DNA of 38,905 nucleotides from Nitrospira sp. (GTDB lineage Bacteria; Nitrospirota; Nitrospiria; Nitrospirales; Nitrospiraceae): NCBI GenBank assembly GCA_024331085.1, contig JANDJG010000014.1, positions 1 to 38,905 of the forward strand, read 5' to 3'. Shown piece by piece: positions 9,378 to 19,589 of this stretch (position 1 is its first letter; each line of letters starts with the position of its first letter). The notes under the pieces were generated by a model. It saw only the letters and a program-made list of their open reading frames with translations, ran no database searches and was not told where the DNA came from. The position numbers and the translations under genes were made by a program.

Positions 9378-10402
9378 AAGCGCAATTGAAACCCCGGATC
9401 AATCTCGACCATCGGACGCCGCTCCAGGACGTGATTCCCCTCTCTACGCCGATGGTGCTGTTCGTCGATCCCGTGGATACGTGCAACTTTCGATGTACCT
9501 TTTGCCCGACGGGGGATCGCGAGCTGATCAAATCCACGGGCCGGTGGCAGGGCCGCATGCCGTTCGACCTCTATAAAAAAGTGATCGACGACCTGGCCGA
9601 ATTCGAGCAGCCGATCAAAGTTCTGCGTCTGTACAAAGAAGGCGAACCGCTCCTGCATACGCAGTTCGCCGAGATGGTCCGGTATGCCAAGCAAAGCGGC
9701 TGCGTCGAATATATCGACACGACGACCAATGGCTATTTGCTGAGCCCGGAGCGGGTGGGGCCGATTCTTGACGCCGGGATCGATCGCATCAACATTTCCG
9801 TCGACGGGATGTCGAGTGAACAATTTTGGCAGTTCACCAAAACCAGGGTCGATTTTGAGAAATACGTCGAGAACATCCGGCATCTCTATGCGCGCAAGGG
9901 ATCTTGCGAAATCTGCATCAAAATTCCGGGCGACATCTTGTCCGAAGACGACAAACAGCGTTTCTTCGACACCTTCGGCGACTACGCGGATCGGATCTCG
10001 ATCGAGAACTTCGCGCCCTGCTGGCCGGAATTCGACGTGGAAGCGCGCAGCGGCATCGCGATCATGGAGGGGATTTACGGCAACCCGATCAAGGAAGTGT
10101 CGGTCTGCCCCTATATTTTTTACTCCATGGCGGTGAATACCGACGGAACGGTCAGCCTTTGTTTTCTGGACTGGGCCCGCAAGCTCGTCATCGGGGATAC
10201 GCGCCTTCAATCTCTTAAGTCGATTTGGGACGGTGAGTCGATGCATCGGCATCGGGTCGCCCACTTGAAAGGGCGACGCAAGGACAATCCGACTTGCGCC
10301 GACTGCGGCCAGCTCAGCCACTGTCTGCCGGACGATATCGACGCGTACGCCGCCTCTTTGCTGACGAGAATTGAACGGCCGCAAAAAACCGGGAGTCACT
10401 GA
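9374..10402 (+). CDS. radical SAM/SPASM domain protein
   Basis: DTCNFRCTFCPTGDREL (CxxxCxxC) and C-terminal CPYIFYSMAVNTDGTVSLCFLDW...CADCG SPASM-like pattern. Confidence 0.9.
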   Translation: MKAQLKPRINLDHRTPLQDVIPLSTPMVLFVDPVDTCNFRCTFCPTGDRELIKSTGRWQGRMPFDLYKKVIDDLAEFEQPIKVLRLYKEGEPLLHTQFAEMVRYAKQSGCVEYIDTTTNGYLLSPERVGPILDAGIDRINISVDGMSSEQFWQFTKTRVDFEKYVENIRHLYARKGSCEICIKIPGDILSEDDKQRFFDTFGDYADRISIENFAPCWPEFDVEARSGIAIMEGIYGNPIKEVSVCPYIFYSMAVNTDGTVSLCFLDWARKLVIGDTRLQSLKSIWDGESMHRHRVAHLKGRRKDNPTCADCGQLSHCLPDDIDAYAASLLTRIERPQKTGSH

Positions 10403-12093
10403 TGTCAAACACCGGACGAGAAGAACGGATCCTGTTCATCATTCCACCCTATTTCGACGTGGACGACTACATGGGAGGCGATCGCGCGAACGTATTGCCG
10501 TCGTTCACGATCCCTTACGGCATTCTGTCTCTGGACGCGTATCTGAAGGCCCGCTGCACGGTGCCGGTGACAGTCGATATTCTGGATTTGAATTTGCCGC
10601 TGCGCCAAGCCGTGGAGGCGGGAGACGTCTCGAAAATCCAAACGGTGTTCGATGAACTGATCATGGAACGCGTTCGGATCGCTCGGCCCTCGATCATCGG
10701 AATTTCGGCGCTGTTTAACGTGTCGTTCCGATACATGGGACGCCTTTCCGTTGTGGCAAAAGCCGCCGCTCCCGGTGCGTTGATCGTCGCAGGCGGAGGG
10801 CTTCCGTCCGCCGGGTTCCGGCAAGTGTTGGAGCATTGCCAGGCCATTGACGCGGTGTGCCGGGGAGAAGGAGAGATCCCGTTGCGCGATCTGATCCAGG
10901 CCGATGACCGAATGGAGCTGTTGGAGCGGCATCCTTCATGGATGACCAGAGGAGGAATTGCGGCGGGTAAAATTCCCGCTCATACGTTCGTCCAAAATCT
11001 CGACGACATTCCCATGCTCGATTACGGCCTGGTGAACTTGGACGATTACAATTCCCGGTCGATCGACAAACGGTATGTCGGCCGGCCGAAACGCGAGATG
11101 GCGATCCATACCTCCCGGGGCTGTCCCTTCCTGTGCGTGTTTTGCGCAAACCCCTCGTTGCATGGGGCTGACGTGCGGGCCATGAGCGTGGCGCGCGTCG
11201 CCGCCGAGGTACGACGCATGAAGGAGCAGTGGGGCATGACCGTGTTGCTGATCGAGGACGACCACTTCTTCTTTGATAAAGTGCGGGCGAAGCAGGTCTT
11301 GCGCGAGTTGATCGATCTCGGCGTGCGTGTGGAGTTCCCCAATGGAATCGCCGTCTATGCCATCGACGAGGAGGTGGCGAGCCTGTTCCAACAAGCCGGG
11401 GTGTCCACGGTGGCGTTGGCGGTCGAATCGGGATCCGACTACGTTCTGCATCGCATCATCAAGAAACCGTTGAAGACCAGCCTCGTGAAAGGCAAGGTGG
11501 AACTCTTGCGAAAATACGGCGTGCAAAGCCATGTCTTCATCGTGCTGGGGCTGCCGGGAGAAATGGACGAGCACCGGCAGCAAACGCTCGATCTGCTGCT
11601 GGACGTCGGGTTCGACTGGGTGCACGTCTTTTGCGCCGTGCCGATCTTGGGCAGCCGTCTCTACGACATCTGTGTGACCAACGGGTATGTGGACACGGGA
11701 GATTTCCTCGATCACGTCAACACCAAATCGGTCATCCGGGCCCCCGGCGTCGATCCGGAAGCCGTTCAGGCGTTCGCCTATGAGATGAACCTGCTCGTCA
11801 ACTTCGTCCACAACTACAACCTTAAGGTCGGTCGATTCGAAACAGCGGCCAAGTATTTTGAAAACGTGGTCGGCAAGTATCCCGACCATGCGTTGGCCCA
11901 TCATGCCCTCGCTCGGGCATATCAAGGGTTGGGGCGAGAGGAAGAAGCCGGCCTCTGCCGCCAGCGATTTAGAGCCATCATCGAACGGGATGCGTGGTGG
12001 AGAGAACGGGCGCAGAAATATGGTTTGTCCGACGGCGAACTCCCGGCAACGGTCCCGCTCGCCGGGAGTCGCCATGCGCTCATAAAGTCATGA
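10402..12093 (+). CDS. B12-binding-domain radical SAM protein with TPR-like C-terminus
   Basis: FIIPPYF...YGILSLDAYLK N-domain, GCPFLCVFCANPSLHG (CxxxCxxC), C-terminal ETAAKYFENVVGKYPDHALAHHALARAYQGLGR. Confidence 0.88.
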   Translation: MSNTGREERILFIIPPYFDVDDYMGGDRANVLPSFTIPYGILSLDAYLKARCTVPVTVDILDLNLPLRQAVEAGDVSKIQTVFDELIMERVRIARPSIIGISALFNVSFRYMGRLSVVAKAAAPGALIVAGGGLPSAGFRQVLEHCQAIDAVCRGEGEIPLRDLIQADDRMELLERHPSWMTRGGIAAGKIPAHTFVQNLDDIPMLDYGLVNLDDYNSRSIDKRYVGRPKREMAIHTSRGCPFLCVFCANPSLHGADVRAMSVARVAAEVRRMKEQWGMTVLLIEDDHFFFDKVRAKQVLRELIDLGVRVEFPNGIAVYAIDEEVASLFQQAGVSTVALAVESGSDYVLHRIIKKPLKTSLVKGKVELLRKYGVQSHVFIVLGLPGEMDEHRQQTLDLLLDVGFDWVHVFCAVPILGSRLYDICVTNGYVDTGDFLDHVNTKSVIRAPGVDPEAVQAFAYEMNLLVNFVHNYNLKVGRFETAAKYFENVVGKYPDHALAHHALARAYQGLGREEEAGLCRQRFRAIIERDAWWRERAQKYGLSDGELPATVPLAGSRHALIKS

Positions 12094-13376
12094 GAGTCTT
12101 GCACATCACCGCCCATCTTGGCGGGGGGGTTGGCAAGGTCTTGTCCGGCGTGGTCGCCGAATCGGCGCGACGTCATGACGACACGTGCCATGTCATTGCC
12201 TGCCTCGAGGCGCCGGAGAAGCGCACGTTTCTCAATCGTGTTCTTTCATGGGGCGGAGAGGTGCTGGTCGCTCCCTCGTTCGACCGCCTGGCCGAAGAGG
12301 TCGACCGCGCCGATATCGTGCAAGTGGAATGGTGGCACCATCCCACTGTCGCGGGATGGCTGTGTTCCGGCCTTCTGCCCTCCATGCGATTGCTCGTCTG
12401 GTGCCACGTGTCCGGGTTGTATCCTCCCGTCATTCCTCCCGAGTTCGTTTTGTCGGTTCATCGATTTCTTTTTACATCGCCGTGCAGTTGGGAGCACCCG
12501 GCCTTGGCGCCCTTGCGGCCCAGGCTCAAGGGGCGGGCGGCGGTGGTCTTTAGCTCAGGTGGGTTTGATGATCTGCCGCTTCCGCCGGATCAGGTCTTTG
12601 GAACGTCGCTCCGAGTAGGGTACGTCGGCTCGCTCAATTTCTCCAAACTTCATCCGCGCATTCTGGACTTTGTTCAGGCCGTCCGTCTGCCGAACTTTCG
12701 GTTGGTCCTTGTTGGGGATCCGGTGACGGGGGAGCAATTGGTGGTTGAGGCGGCGAAGATGGGGGCGAGAAACCGGCTTGAAGTGCGAGGCTATCGCGAG
12801 GATGTCAGGGCGGAACTGATCGGATTTGACGTCTTCGCCTATCTTCTCAACCCATTCCATTACGGCACGACGGAAAATGCGTTGCTTGAAGCGATGGCCA
12901 TGGGAGTCGTGCCGGTCGTGCTCGATAATCCAGCGGAGCGTCATTTGGTGTCGGACAGAAAAACCGGCGTGGTCGTCCGCAATCCCTCCCAATTCGCCGA
13001 TGCGCTGGACTGGCTGGCGGCTCACCCCTTTGAACGAGCAAAGTTGTCGGCGGACGCCAGTCGTCTGGTGCGACGTCGCTTTACCATCGGTCGTACTGTC
13101 GCGGGATTGAAACATCATTATCGACAGCTGCTCACTGAGCCAAAACGGTCTTTTGACTTTCGCCCGATTTTTGGGGAGGAGCCGGCCGATTGGTTTCGAT
13201 CTTGCCAGGGAGATGAAGCCTGGAGGTTTCAGCGGGGTAATGTCCAACACAAGGCCTCCGGACGAGGGCCCGCGATACTCTATGAACGGACGAAGAGTTC
13301 CATCTTTCACTATCACGCCGTCTACCCGCAAGATGAACGATTGACTCAGTGGGCGCGACAACTTGAGGCTGCATGA
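12090..13376 (+). CDS. glycosyltransferase family 1/4-like
   Basis: MRVLHITAHLGGGVGKVLSG; VGYVGSLNFSKLHP; TTENALLEAMAMGVVPVVLDN; ATGA overlap start at 12090. Confidence 0.87.
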   Translation: MRVLHITAHLGGGVGKVLSGVVAESARRHDDTCHVIACLEAPEKRTFLNRVLSWGGEVLVAPSFDRLAEEVDRADIVQVEWWHHPTVAGWLCSGLLPSMRLLVWCHVSGLYPPVIPPEFVLSVHRFLFTSPCSWEHPALAPLRPRLKGRAAVVFSSGGFDDLPLPPDQVFGTSLRVGYVGSLNFSKLHPRILDFVQAVRLPNFRLVLVGDPVTGEQLVVEAAKMGARNRLEVRGYREDVRAELIGFDVFAYLLNPFHYGTTENALLEAMAMGVVPVVLDNPAERHLVSDRKTGVVVRNPSQFADALDWLAAHPFERAKLSADASRLVRRRFTIGRTVAGLKHHYRQLLTEPKRSFDFRPIFGEEPADWFRSCQGDEAWRFQRGNVQHKASGRGPAILYERTKSSIFHYHAVYPQDERLTQWARQLEAA

Positions 13377-14542
13377 CGTCAATCCATCCGCTTCCGACCG
13401 TCGCCATGGCGCGCAAATTGCTGCGACAATTGGCTTCCTACCGTTCCATGGTGGGCCCTCAACCGATTGACAAGCCATTGATTCTCTACGGCGCGGGAAA
13501 ATTGGGTCGCATGGCCGCGGAGCTGTTTAAGCGGCTAGGTCTTCCTATTGCCTATGTCGTGGATCGCGCCTGCGGCGAAGGTGATCGGTTGCTCGACGAC
13601 GTCCCAGTCATCCGGCCCGAGGCCGCAGATCAGATCGATCGGGAAACCTGCCTGATCGCGGTCTGCATCGTCACCGCCCCCTATGAGCCGATTCGAGACG
13701 ACCTTGCAGCCATGGGATGGCGGCATATTTTTCCCGTCTATGATGTCTTGGATGCCTATCGCGATCGCCTTCCCCTTAATAACGGTTGGTTTGCAGGGGC
13801 CTTGAAGGATGAAGACATCAATCAGATTGACGAGATTCTTGCGGGTTGGAGCGACGACTGGTCACGAGCCGCCTATCTTCAGTTTTTGGCCTGGCGTTTG
13901 CACAGGCTGGAATGGAAATTCGACCAGGCGCCGGTGCGGACCGACGACCGATACTTCATTGAGCCTGTGCGACGTGTGCTGGGGAGACGGGAGTATTTTC
14001 TTGACGCCGGTGCGCACCATGGTGAAGTGATCCAACGGTGGCTCGCAGTGGTGCAGAACCAGTGCGAGGGAGTCATGGCCGTCGAGGCCGATCGCGATAA
14101 CGTGGCGCACTTGACCCGATGGGCGGCGGCACTTCCCCGAGCGATTCGGGAAAGGATCTCGATCCGGGCGTGTGCGCTGGCGGAGGAAAGAGGGGACAAA
14201 CGATTCAACCATGGATGGGGGTTGTCGTCACGTATTGATCCGCGTACTGCCGAATCCGTCCATGCCCTTCGCCTTGATGATCTCGATTTCCCTCTCACCT
14301 TCGGGAAAATTCATTTGGAAGGCGGTGAACTCGATGCGCTCCGGGGAGGAACCGAGACGCTCCGCCGGTATCGTCCCATTTTGGCGATCACGACCTATCA
14401 CAATGCCGATGGATTGTGGCGCATTCTCCGATTCCTGATGGAGACGCTGCCGGATTATCGGTATTTCATGAGATTGCACGGATGGTGCGGGACCGGCTCG
14501 GTCGTCTATGCCGTTCCGAATGAAAAAGGTGGTGCGACGTGA
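13373..14542 (+). CDS. FkbM-family methyltransferase with N-terminal YGAGK domain
   Basis: LILYGAGKLGRMAAELF; EYFLDAGAHHGEV; KIHLEGGELDALRGG. Confidence 0.84.
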   Translation: MTSIHPLPTVAMARKLLRQLASYRSMVGPQPIDKPLILYGAGKLGRMAAELFKRLGLPIAYVVDRACGEGDRLLDDVPVIRPEAADQIDRETCLIAVCIVTAPYEPIRDDLAAMGWRHIFPVYDVLDAYRDRLPLNNGWFAGALKDEDINQIDEILAGWSDDWSRAAYLQFLAWRLHRLEWKFDQAPVRTDDRYFIEPVRRVLGRREYFLDAGAHHGEVIQRWLAVVQNQCEGVMAVEADRDNVAHLTRWAAALPRAIRERISIRACALAEERGDKRFNHGWGLSSRIDPRTAESVHALRLDDLDFPLTFGKIHLEGGELDALRGGTETLRRYRPILAITTYHNADGLWRILRFLMETLPDYRYFMRLHGWCGTGSVVYAVPNEKGGAT

Positions 14543-17500
14543 CGTGCACGTTGAACATTCTCCTCCCGACCATTCGATTTTCCGCCATGGCCAAGGACAT
14601 CATAATCCAGCTCTTGAGGGCGGGAGAAGAGAACCGAGATGTTCACGTCACCATCGCCGACGGGCAGGAGAACGAGGAGAAAAGGCGATGGATCCTGGCT
14701 TCCTCCGCCCCGCTGAGCAAAGACGGCCGCTTTACTTATATCGGGCTACAGGATCCCACCGAGCGGTTGTGTCGAGCTGTGCAGATCGAATCGGAATGGG
14801 TTCTGCTGGTCGCAGACGACGACCTCTTCAGCATCAATTACTTGCGATGCGCGCTCGACGCCGCGAGAACGGCGGCGCCGGCCGTCACCGCGTTCGTCCC
14901 TCGTCTGTATCTTAGTTACTCGCCCAAGGTGCACTTGCTGTATCGGCTGAAACCGATCAATGAACCAGACCAGTGCGGAAGACTCACGTCTCTCTTCACC
15001 CAAGGTCACAACGGTCTTTTGACCTTCGGAGTGATGCGGCGCCGTTTGTTTCGGGAGTGGATGGATTTTGTCAGAACGAAATCCATCTGGCCGTCTTACA
15101 GTGATCAACTCCTCGTCAGTTACCTGGCGATGAAGGGATGGTTGCTGCCCATGGCCGAGGAGTGTGCCATTCTCAAGGACGACGCCGACTGGCATGATCC
15201 GCCCCAGGCGATCCGCAAAGACGCGCGCAGCTATCAAGAGGAGTTTTTGACGTTGTTTCATGAGGTGTTTTGGACGGCCGACCTGTTTGCGTTCTTGCGA
15301 GAGCGTGGTTTGGAGGGCGAGGCCGTTCCCGCGGTAATGGGTAGAATCAGGACGCTATTGAGCAACGGCGCTGCGAATTTCCCTCTTCGTCTGTCTGTCT
15401 TGGACATGAAGCCCAGTCCCCGTGTGCGGGAAGCAAACGAGCTCGTGCAAAAGCTGGCCGCAAAGGCGGACATAATGCTCACCCGATCTCTCCATGAGCA
15501 GATTCGGTTTCTTGAGCAGATATTGGGGGTGAGTCGGTCGTTGGACCGGCTGTCTTGTCCGGCTCCCTCCGTGCCCGAACAAGACGAGCATAAAAAGGAA
15601 ACGATCCCTGTCAGCCCCTTTATCGGTTCGGGAAGAGAAAGCGGCGCGAGAGAAGCCGATCCGGCGGTGTCAGTGATCGTGCCTTGCTACGCCCAGGCGG
15701 AGTTTCTGACGGAGGCGGTTGAAAGCGTCATTGCTCAAACCTACGGTGACTGGGAATGTCTCATCGTCGATGACGGCAGTCCCGACCATACCGCCCAAGT
15801 CGCCTGCAACCTGATCGCTCGGTATCCAGACAAGCGAATTCGATTGATCCGCAAGACGAATGGTGGCCTGTCTGATGCGCGCAACGCCGGCATTCGGGAG
15901 GCACGAGGGCGATATATTCTCCCCCTTGATGCGGACGATCGATTGGATCCGCATTATCTGGCAGAAACCGTGCCCATTCTAGAAAACAATCCCGACATCG
16001 CCATCGTCTATGTTGATGAAAGAACCTTCGGAGACACCGAGGGTGTTCATCGTAAAGGCGTCGTGACATTAGGAAATCTCCTCGTTGGCAATGTCCATGA
16101 CTACTGTTCCCTGTATCGTCGCTCGGTGTGGGAGTGGGTGGGAGGCTATTCTCCGGCGATGTATCTGGGCGCTGAGGATTGGTGCTTTTGGATCGGTGCT
16201 GCCAAACTCGGGTTTCGATCGTACCATGTCGAACAACCGCTGTTCTGGTACCGCAAGCGGCGCGGCACGATGGTGGAGCGGGTCCAGGCGAATATGAACG
16301 CGATCAAAGCGCACCTTGTGTTCCATCATCCTGACCTGTTTACCGAGGCAGGCAAAGAGAAGGCGAGGCTCATTCTGTCATTGCCGAGTGAAGCAGTCCG
16401 CGAACAGTTGAAAAACGCTCGCGCGCTTCACCCTGACAATGAGCTGTTGGAAGTGTTTTCGCGGTTCGTGCAGGGCGGCGAGGCAAGCAGCGAGCCGACT
16501 GTCCTTCAGGGAAATGGGGCGTGGGCGAACGAACGGGAGGCAAGATGGGTCACAGTTGCGGCTTTTCTTGAGCAGATTCTTCGAGAGGTTCGCCGGAACG
16601 ATCCCAACCGGTCCTTGCGGATTCTCGACGTCGGGTGCGGTTCCGGTTGGCTGACCGACCGTATCTCGATGTACGGATCTTGCGAGGGAGTGGATCCCGA
16701 TTCTCTCGCCATCGCCGAGGCCAGCCGGCAATTTCCGCATCTTCGATTTGAAGCCTGTGAGGCCGGCCGGCTTCCTCCGAGCCTCAAGACCGCCTCTTAC
16801 GACGTCGTCATCTGCTCGCGGCTGCTGGAGGGGATGACGCAAGAGGCGCGGGATACCATCTGCGAACAACTGGTCCGTCTATTGAAGCCGAGCGGCTATC
16901 TTATTTTAACGATGCGGCGCGGCGAGGTATGGGAACAATGGAGGGCCGCGGGGCTCGATCCGGTTCAGGCGGAAGCCGGGATGACGGAAACGCAGGCGGC
17001 CGAACTCATGACAGCTCATGGCGTCTGTCCCGTCGAAGTTGAGAGACTCTATGTCGAGATTCCAGAGCGTCGGTATGTCCCCGCTCCGACTCCGGCTGAT
17101 CTGAAATCGAGAGAGCTGATTCCGCTGGATCAAGTGTGGCTTTGCCGGTTGGGCATGGCTGCCAGTCCATCAACTGTTCGCAGGCGGCCGATGGTCTCCG
17201 TGATCGTACCGACCTGCAATAGACCGGACAGACTGCGCGAAGCGTTACAGAGTGTGCTCGCTCAGAGCTACCGGGATTTTGAAATCATCGTCGTCAATGA
17301 CGGGGCCATTGACGTGGGCCCTGCGGTCGAGGCGCTCAACACCGACGGCCGCATCACCCTCATCAAGCACGATCGTAACCGCGGGCTTGCCGCGGCGCGC
17401 AATACCGGCATCAGGATGGCCAGGGGAAAATACATCGCTTATCTGGACGACGACGACCGCTATTTGCCCGATCATCTGGAGACGTTGGTGACCGTGTTGG

Positions 17501-19584
17501 AGAAGGGGTCATACAAGGCTGCGTATAGCGATGCATGGCGTGTCCATGAACGATGCGAGGAGGGGCGATATGTCGAAGTTGGTCGTGACGTGCCCTATTC
17601 GCAGGAGTTCAGTTTCCCCCATTTGTTGGTGGGGAATTACTTCCCCGTTCTCTGCGTCATGCATGAGCGGAGCTGTTTAGACGAAGTAGGATGCTTCGAT
17701 GAATCGTTGTTTGCGCACGAAGACTGGGATCTCTGGATTCGTATGGCCGAAAAGTTCCCCTTTATCCACGTAAAAAAAGTCACGGCGGAATTCACGTGGA
17801 GAACGGACGGCAGCTCCATGACGAGCAGCACCCGGCACACATACTACAGGACCACGGACATCATCTATCGAAAGTACAGGCCCTTGGCCGAGCGATTCCC
17901 CGGCGTGCCGGCCGCGCAAGAGCGGCAGTTGGCAGGGTTCAAGAAACAATTCCAATCCGATCGGTTCGTCTGCTCCATCATCATTCCGGTGTTCAACAAT
18001 CTCGAATTGACCAAACAGTGCCTCACGACCCTGGCTTTTGCGACAACGGGTGTCGACTACGAGGTCATCCTGGTCGATAACGGCTCGACGGATGGAACGG
18101 CGTCGTTCCTCCAGACCCTCCAAGGCGACGTGCGAATCATTCAAAACGATGAGAATCTCGGGTTTGCCAAGGCGTGCAATCAAGGCGCCAAAGCGGCGCG
18201 CGGGAAGTATCTGGTCTTCCTTAACAACGACACCATTCCACAACCAAACTGGCTTGGTCCACTGGTGCAAGAAGTGGATGAGCATCCCGATGTCGGCATT
18301 GTCGGCAGCAAGCTTTTGTATCCTGACGGCACGATTCAACATGCGGGGGTGGTGTTCATGCGGGAGGGTCTCGGTCCTTACCATATCTATCAAAAAATGC
18401 CCGCGGACTCGCCGGCCGTCAATCGACGGCGGGAGTTCCAGGCCGTTACCGCGGCGTGTCTGTTGATTCGTCGTGACCTGTTCGAGACCGTCGGTGGATT
18501 CGATGAAGCCTTCGTCAATGGTTTCGAGGACGTGGATCTCTGCCTCAAGGTGCGCAGGAGAGGGGCGCAGGTCGTGTACCAGCCGCGCAGCGTGCTGATC
18601 CATCTCGAAGGCCAGACGCTCGGCCGGAAGGTAAGAGAAGACGACAATTACCGTCTGTTGAGGGAACGGTGGAACAACTTTCTGTGGCTGGAAGACGAAG
18701 ATCTCTACTATCACACCGACGGATACAAATTGGTAGGAGATCACCCTGGCGTGAACAGGGCGACGCAAGTTGTTCCCTTGGCCGATGTGCGTGATCGGGC
18801 CGCCTGGGCCCACGTGGCTGCAGTCCAGGCCGCGGCGCTCAAGAACGATTGGGAAGTTGTCAGGCGCGAGCTTCGGTTGGTGGATGAATGGCCGGATGAC
18901 CGATTGGTTCTTTCCTGGGGGGCCAACGTCGCCGAGCGATTGAAAGAATCGAAGTCTCAGGTTCGATTTTTGGCTCGGGTTGTGGAGTTGGGGGCTACCT
19001 CAGACGAACGAATCGGTCTGGCTCGTCTGCTGTTGGAACAGGGAAATGTGGTTGGAGCCGAGCAGCAGCTTCGGGCTGCATTGCGTTTGGAGGCTGACCA
19101 CCCCGAAGGACTCTTGCTCCAGGGAGTGCTCTGTATGCAGCGGGAACAGTATGGGGAGGCCGAGTTGTCGTTCGCGCGAGCTCTCAAAGTCGGCGCCGAT
19201 CGCCGCAAATGTCTCATGGGCATGGGGATGGCCGCGATGGGCCGGTCCTATCCACAGGGAGCGTGGGAGAAATTTCGCGAGGTCTTGGCCGATCTGCCCG
19301 ATGATGCCGAGGCGATCCATTGGCTGCTGCGCGCGGGCACGGCGCAGAACCGGTGGGAGGAACTGAGCCGGTGCTTGGAACCCTATGTGAAGCGGAATCC
19401 CGGCGATCTGGCCGTCCGGTTCGCGCTCGCGGGCGTGTGGCTTCGCGCCGACCGAGTGGAGGAGGCGAGGCGAGAGCAGGAAGCGATCCGAGCGCTCGAT
19501 CCGCAATTCGACGGGCTGGCCGAATTGGAGCAAGCGATTGCCAGAAAAGAAGCGATGCAGACCGTCTCGGCGACGGAGGAATAG
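14539..19584 (+). CDS. 1681-aa multidomain glycosyltransferase (TIGR00180-like GT, three GT2 modules, SAM methyltransferase, TPR region)
   Basis: VSVIVPCYAQAEFL...VDDGSPD; LRILDVGCGSGWLTDRIS; VSVIVPTCNRPDRL; CSIIIPVFNNLELT...VDNGSTDGT; C-terminal TPR-like helical repeats. Confidence 0.9.
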   Translation: MTCTLNILLPTIRFSAMAKDIIIQLLRAGEENRDVHVTIADGQENEEKRRWILASSAPLSKDGRFTYIGLQDPTERLCRAVQIESEWVLLVADDDLFSINYLRCALDAARTAAPAVTAFVPRLYLSYSPKVHLLYRLKPINEPDQCGRLTSLFTQGHNGLLTFGVMRRRLFREWMDFVRTKSIWPSYSDQLLVSYLAMKGWLLPMAEECAILKDDADWHDPPQAIRKDARSYQEEFLTLFHEVFWTADLFAFLRERGLEGEAVPAVMGRIRTLLSNGAANFPLRLSVLDMKPSPRVREANELVQKLAAKADIMLTRSLHEQIRFLEQILGVSRSLDRLSCPAPSVPEQDEHKKETIPVSPFIGSGRESGAREADPAVSVIVPCYAQAEFLTEAVESVIAQTYGDWECLIVDDGSPDHTAQVACNLIARYPDKRIRLIRKTNGGLSDARNAGIREARGRYILPLDADDRLDPHYLAETVPILENNPDIAIVYVDERTFGDTEGVHRKGVVTLGNLLVGNVHDYCSLYRRSVWEWVGGYSPAMYLGAEDWCFWIGAAKLGFRSYHVEQPLFWYRKRRGTMVERVQANMNAIKAHLVFHHPDLFTEAGKEKARLILSLPSEAVREQLKNARALHPDNELLEVFSRFVQGGEASSEPTVLQGNGAWANEREARWVTVAAFLEQILREVRRNDPNRSLRILDVGCGSGWLTDRISMYGSCEGVDPDSLAIAEASRQFPHLRFEACEAGRLPPSLKTASYDVVICSRLLEGMTQEARDTICEQLVRLLKPSGYLILTMRRGEVWEQWRAAGLDPVQAEAGMTETQAAELMTAHGVCPVEVERLYVEIPERRYVPAPTPADLKSRELIPLDQVWLCRLGMAASPSTVRRRPMVSVIVPTCNRPDRLREALQSVLAQSYRDFEIIVVNDGAIDVGPAVEALNTDGRITLIKHDRNRGLAAARNTGIRMARGKYIAYLDDDDRYLPDHLETLVTVLEKGSYKAAYSDAWRVHERCEEGRYVEVGRDVPYSQEFSFPHLLVGNYFPVLCVMHERSCLDEVGCFDESLFAHEDWDLWIRMAEKFPFIHVKKVTAEFTWRTDGSSMTSSTRHTYYRTTDIIYRKYRPLAERFPGVPAAQERQLAGFKKQFQSDRFVCSIIIPVFNNLELTKQCLTTLAFATTGVDYEVILVDNGSTDGTASFLQTLQGDVRIIQNDENLGFAKACNQGAKAARGKYLVFLNNDTIPQPNWLGPLVQEVDEHPDVGIVGSKLLYPDGTIQHAGVVFMREGLGPYHIYQKMPADSPAVNRRREFQAVTAACLLIRRDLFETVGGFDEAFVNGFEDVDLCLKVRRRGAQVVYQPRSVLIHLEGQTLGRKVREDDNYRLLRERWNNFLWLEDEDLYYHTDGYKLVGDHPGVNRATQVVPLADVRDRAAWAHVAAVQAAALKNDWEVVRRELRLVDEWPDDRLVLSWGANVAERLKESKSQVRFLARVVELGATSDERIGLARLLLEQGNVVGAEQQLRAALRLEADHPEGLLLQGVLCMQREQYGEAELSFARALKVGADRRKCLMGMGMAAMGRSYPQGAWEKFREVLADLPDDAEAIHWLLRAGTAQNRWEELSRCLEPYVKRNPGDLAVRFALAGVWLRADRVEEARREQEAIRALDPQFDGLAELEQAIARKEAMQTVSATEE

Positions 19585-19589
19585 AAACC

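Noticed and set aside
9230-10408. 392-aa minus-strand ORF
   Set aside because: Antisense to the SPASM radical SAM gene; composition artefact.
11994-12090. Extended starts of several ORFs (e.g. 11994, 6724, 19320, 28400)
   Set aside because: Extensions overlap the preceding gene heavily and lack family similarity; internal ATGs with overlap-type junctions fit better.
17677-18813. 378-aa minus-strand ORF
   Set aside because: Antisense to the 1681-aa glycosyltransferase; spurious.
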